A stretch of DNA of 64,000 nucleotides from Carposina sasakii (Eukaryota; Arthropoda; Insecta; Lepidoptera; Carposinidae): contig CP053152.1 in NCBI GenBank assembly GCA_014607495.2, positions 6,076,001-6,140,000 on the forward strand, given 5' to 3'. Below, one piece after another: positions 60,061 through 64,000 of this stretch. Numbering within the stretch: position 1 is the first letter of the stretch; each line of letters starts with the position of its first letter. Made by a program: the position numbers and the translations under genes. The notes under the pieces were generated by a model. The model worked only from the letters and a program-made list of their open reading frames with translations. It was not told the DNA's origin and did no database searches.

Positions 60061-60114
60061 CAGACATGCGTGACTGACATTTAATTTGACAGATTTACAT
60101 TTTTTTGTTTAGTT

Positions 60115-60350
60115 TATCCCGAAGGAAAGGCAAGGGGAACTAAGCCCATACAGCCATTTTCTTTAGTAAATGATTCCTGAATTTATGGGATGATAATGAT
60201 GATGGTGATGAATGGAAACGTCGGGAAAATCCTCAAGAACGTAAAGTTAGTCAAAATGAAAAATTATTGCTGAAAACTGACAGATTTACAAATAAATTTT
60301 GATTTTCACAAGAAAATTACACCCGCTCCCTTCCAACTTTTCCCGCCGAA
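60115..60350 (+). repeat. AAGGAAAGGCAAGGGGAAC-family repeat, internally deleted
   Basis: Left part TTTATCCCGAAGGAAAGGC to GGAAACGTCGGGAAAATCC, then a jump to TTTTGATTTTCACAAGAAA and ACACCCGCTCCCTTCCAAC. It lacks the middle found at 52.9-53.3 kb. Confidence 0.75.
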
Positions 60351-60518
60351 TCGATAGCTTCCTAGGGTTCCGCGCACAGGTTCCGCGGCATATTGGCAAA
60401 AAAAAAAGGATTTGTTAATATCAGTCAGACTGTCTGTCCGTAAGTACGAGTACACTGGACAGCAAATAAACCGAGCCACCCGTCATCAAACTTGTACCTA
60501 GAGAAAGTGCATTTAATC

Positions 60519-60843
60519 TATACATATAATAAAAATGTAACGGATCGCTGTCTGTACATGGAAGATATATGAGAAAAAATATGCAATAGCATAACACAAT
60601 AGTACCCAAAACAATGATTTTTGGTATTTTTGTCTGTTTATCGGTTTGTCTGTGCGTTTGTGCACGCTAATCTCAGAAACGGCTGAATCGATTTCGATGC
60701 AGTTTTCAGGAATATATTGTGACAGGTCCCACTTAACTTATAGGCTTTACTTTTTATCCTGGGAAAACGTTTTTATCCCGGATAATTTTGTCATTTTATT
60801 TTTTTCTGTAGTCCACGCGGATGGAGTCGCGGGCGCCCACTAG
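60519..60843 (+). repeat. TAATAAAAATG-type repeat nested in the Tc1-type element
   Basis: Full-length-like copy from CTATACATATAATAAAAATG to GGGCGCCCACTAGT. Confidence 0.8.
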
Positions 60844-61062
60844 TTGACCAATAAAATTAATTGAAATTTAATTTAAAGTATCGTTAACTCACGATGTAAT
60901 TAAGCAACAAACACAATGCTAACAATTTTGGTCTGTTTTGACTGAAGTTCCCGCTTAGCGTTTTTGTCTTTTACGGTGAGGGTAGTAGTTAGAAATTTCT
61001 TAAGTTTATGTGCATCGTTAACTTACACTCGTGCATTTTTGACACTTTTCCCAAAAAAAAAA

Positions 61063-61260
61063 ATGGAACATTTATGGGATAAACTGAAACATCGGGGTCG
61101 AGCCCGGGTGCCTGCACCAACAAGACTTACAGAGCTGAGAATCGCAATTGAAGAGAAGTGGAACGCGATTCCTCAAGATTTCATCGTCAGGCTCGTAAGG
61201 TCTATGAATACAAGGATGTTGGCAGTTATCCGAGCAAGGGGAGGGAACACTGAATACTAA
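61063..61260 (+). pseudogene. Tc1-type transposase, C-terminal fragment
   Basis: Encodes MEHLWDKLKHRGRARVP, then LRIAIEEKWNAIPQDFI and LVRSMNTRMLAVIRARGG, stop TAA at 61258-61260. These are the last 65 residues typical of Tc1-like transposases after the third catalytic acid. The DDE core is absent, so it is inactive. Confidence 0.85.
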
Positions 61261-61419
61261 GCATTAACTTTTTGAATTATGTTTGTTTTGTTTTCCGCTT
61301 AATTTTTTGTTTAACTTGATGATTATTAAGGCTTAACCAGACTAGGAAACAACTCCTTTTTGTAAACTCGAATTAGAGTTCCAAGGTAACGGGTGGCTCG
61401 GTTTATTTGCTGTCCAGTA

Positions 61420-62845
61420 TTTATCATAAAAACAACTCTGTGTACGTCTACTTCCGTTACCTTTTCATACTTTTACTTATGAAACGGACGTGACTCAACG
61501 TGCGGGTGGAACGGGTACTTGAACCTTGACTTCAAGTAAACTAGGAAAAGTCCGACTCGAACTTGGCTTTTCAAAATTTTTTAAAATTTGTTTAACTGAA
61601 AAGGCTAAAGAACTATACAGCCTGATCGAGGGAAATTATGGAAGAATAATATTTATCTGAATTTTATTGCAAATGAAGCAACGACTGTAACAAAAAACTT
61701 AGATTCTGTCATAAATAAATCGATTTTTAAAGTTTACAAAAGATTAGGCTGTATGTAAGTATGATGTCATTGGCAAACCACAGGTAAAAAAACTTTGTTT
61801 AATAGTGATGAGCATAGATAATGGGACTCCAATCGATATGATAAAAATTGTATTGAAATCATATCGGAATCATTTTCGAAAATTCATCGAAAATTTTTAT
61901 TTGAAGCAACGTGCGTTGTGTTGCGTGCGATTCGTGTCTGCATCTTTTAATCATTATTTTTTTACCCTGGAATCGAGTGCTTAAGCTGAAATCTTATTAA
62001 CAATATATAAAGGATTTCACTGCTACTGTTGTATTTTGTCACCTATTTATTACATGAAACATTATTATAAATCATGATTTATTTTATTTTACTTTCTTAT
62101 TTGAAATAAAACAAATGCTTACAACATTGTGTTTTACATTGTCCTGGCGCTGGCCTATTGTCTTGGCTTGGTGGATATTGTATCGTATGTTGGCCTCACT
62201 CCATAAAGATCGAATAGTAGAACAATCTCTGAATATACCTACTTAGCTAAAAACTATTTGGGACATGCATGACAGTCTACTTCTGTTGAAATGAATAAAT
62301 AATAATACTGACACTGTAAAGACATTGTAATGCAAGGTAAATATAAAAGAATTTAATAAAGTAATAATACTTAATATTAATTAAGATAACTATTAAAATG
62401 TAGTAATGAGTGACAAAGAAAGATACAGTTAGCATGAGCGCAAAAAAGATAGCAATGCTTTATACAACCTCGGTGAAGTGCACAGCACGCTTGTCACACG
62501 GAAGTGATAGCCGCATCATTCTCATAAATTATGAAAAATGAAACTGGACTCGAATTATGATTTAAATAATAAATAAATATATGTTACGGTGTAATGTAAT
62601 TCCTAAGCTTTTATTACATATTTAAAAAAAATACATCTTGTATGACACACGGTGTCATATTTTATTTATTTAACTTCTTTGAAACTCAAACATAAGCACG
62701 TCTATGGTCATGAAGAGCTCGGCGCATTTATAGCGAACAAAGCTAATAAAAAATCGGAAAATATATTTAAAGATCTAAAACCGTTCGAGCAGGCTCCTCT
62801 AAAGAAAATAAAACCTCATTGCCTACTATAAAACATTTATATAAT
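61420..62845. other. Intergenic sequence, nothing recognised
   Basis: AT-rich. No motif-bearing ORF and no repeat matched within the window. Confidence 0.5.
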
Positions 62846-63226
62846 TACACAGGGTGTAACAAAAAGGGTATGGTGACATTACCCTGTAGATTCGAAAAGT
62901 GGTGCTAGGCTCTACAGGGTGTAACAAAAAGGGTATGTTAAACGAAAAGCTACGTAAGTAGCCCACTCTAGAAGAGAACCTATCCACAAAATTTGAGACT
63001 CGAAATCACATGTTTATTTTTCCCGATAGTATGGAGAATTTTTAAATATCTCAGGAATTTTCATACAATCTTGAAAAATAAACATGTGATTTCGAGTCTC
63101 AAATTTTGTGGATAGGTTCTCTAACAGTGGGCTATTTACGTAGCTTTTCGCTTAACATACCCTTTTTGTTACATCCTGTAGAGCCTAGCACCACTTTTCG
63201 AATCTACAGGGTAATGTAATGTCACC
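62846..63226. mobile_element. Nested double foldback
   Basis: The inner palindrome (about 62918-63180: ACAGGGTGTAACAAAAAGGG ... CCCTTTTTGTTACATCCTGT) is a close copy of the element at 22861-23122. It is enclosed by a second pair of arms, 62871-62917 (GGTGACATTACCCTGTAGAT, TCGAAAAGTGGTGCTAGGCTC) and its inverse at 63176-63226. A partial extra ACAGGGTGTAACAAAAAGGG lies at 62849. Confidence 0.88.
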
Positions 63227-63753
63227 CACCGAGTCATTCGAAATATAAAGCTGTTGACATAAATATAAATATCACCAACATCTGTTTATTTATTTGATTT
63301 ATTGAAATCGAAATGAAATGATTATTTTATTTGCTTAAAATATGGTACAATATAGTATATATATTTTATAGTATAATAGTAATATTGTATAATAATAGCA
63401 TATAATGCAGCTATCGAAACGCATCGTGCGGTTTATCAATTTTTAACGCAATTTTCTATGAACACAATTTATCTACTGTTGTAATAAATCATAGATACTC
63501 ATAGTAGGTAAACTATTTTACACACAGCCACATATAAAGTATCAGTCTTTAAACTCACAATTTAACTGAATGTTTCACAGGTCGGTGAGTTTCGATCTTT
63601 GAAACAAATAAAAACACTTACACGATTTGCTTGTCAGTTGTCAGACTATACGTTTCCGTCTCGTTCGCTTTAAACGAATCATTTGTATTGTATCTATTCG
63701 ATTTAAATATTGACCCAACACTATTTGTTTTGTTTACTGTTTATAGGGATTCG
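63227..63753. other. Intergenic sequence, nothing recognised
   Basis: AT-rich, no gene supported. Confidence 0.5.
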
Positions 63754-64000
63754 GCGCGAAAATCTGGAAGGGTGCAGCATTCGGCGGGGCGGGAAAAGCT
63801 GGAAGGGTGCAGGTGTAATTTTCTTGTGAAAATCTAAAATTATTTGTAAATGGCTTGCATGTGTCCGTAAGGTGATGTTTTCTGGTAGATAAGTTATATT
63901 TTGATTACTTGTGCTGTGAATCTAGTGCGTGTGCATGGTTTTATACGCAGGTAAGCCGAGTGAAACTTTAGCCGGATTACGATCTCTTCATGGGCGCATG
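63754..64000 (-). repeat. AAGGAAAGGCAAGGGGAAC-family repeat, right part, inverted
   Basis: The plus strand carries GGGAAAAGCTGGAAGGGTGC, TTCTTGTGAAAATCTAAAAT and ATGGTTTTATACGCAGGTAA, the inverse of about 53036-53290. The pair flanks the METTL1-SKI3 block. It runs off the right edge. Confidence 0.75.

Larger units (their letters stand above)
60451..61419 (+). mobile_element. Deleted Tc1/mariner-type transposon with nested repeat
   Basis: About 30-bp inverted ends (CTGGACAGCAAATAAACCGA, then GCCACCCGT) at 60455 and, inverted, ending 61417. TA is at both borders. Only the transposase C-terminus remains, at 61063-61260. A TAATAAAAATG-type repeat (60519-60843) is inserted near the left end. Confidence 0.85.

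Overview
The window reads as nuclear DNA of an insect, most likely a moth or butterfly. Its genes are split into short exons by GT-AG introns, the non-coding DNA is AT-rich, and it is crowded with short non-autonomous elements of the kind common in Lepidoptera. The order is inferred from repeat style, not proven. There is no bacterial gene organisation, CRISPR array, rRNA gene or functional tRNA gene.

Layout. (1) About 1.2-30.8 kb, minus strand: a long Kidins220/ARMS homologue. Twenty-two coding exons can be placed by splice signals, phase and family similarity. They run N to C through an ankyrin-repeat array, a KAP P-loop NTPase split by four membrane helices, a Pro-rich linker and a SAM-like domain. 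The C-terminal tail is off the left edge. (2) About 31.6-50.9 kb, minus strand: three exons joined by matching phases, encoding a disordered Ser/Pro/Arg/His-rich protein that I cannot name. It may be a separate gene or an alternative 5' part of Kidins220. (3) 54.3-55.5 kb, plus strand: METTL1, the tRNA m7G46 methyltransferase, six exons. (4) 55.6-60.0 kb, minus strand: SKI3/TTC37, the TPR scaffold of the Ski complex, with a 1270-codon uninterrupted coding region and a 5'UTR intron. METTL1 and SKI3 converge tail to tail with only 132 bp between stop codons.

Mobile DNA fills much of the rest. A 1.84-kb P-element-like transposon has a perfect 8-bp target duplication and encodes only a THAP DNA-binding domain; a TTAA-flanked element sits in its intron. 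A non-LTR retrotransposon with an intact 981-codon ORF2 lies in a Kidins220 intron. There are also a second, broken LINE, RTE-type LINE tails, a deleted Tc1-type element carrying a nested repeat, a MITE family with CCCCCTGATTACG ends and 3-bp duplications (three copies), long foldback palindromes, and tRNA-derived SINEs.

Most unusual points: the THAP-only P-like element; two decayed partial duplicates of Kidins220 membrane-region exons; a one-base frameshift in a conserved Kidins220 exon; a MITE whose core is inverted between copies; and a foldback nested inside a second foldback. METTL1 and SKI3 both act in RNA metabolism (tRNA modification and cytoplasmic 3'-5' mRNA decay), while Kidins220 is a membrane signalling scaffold. 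I see no shared pathway beyond proximity.
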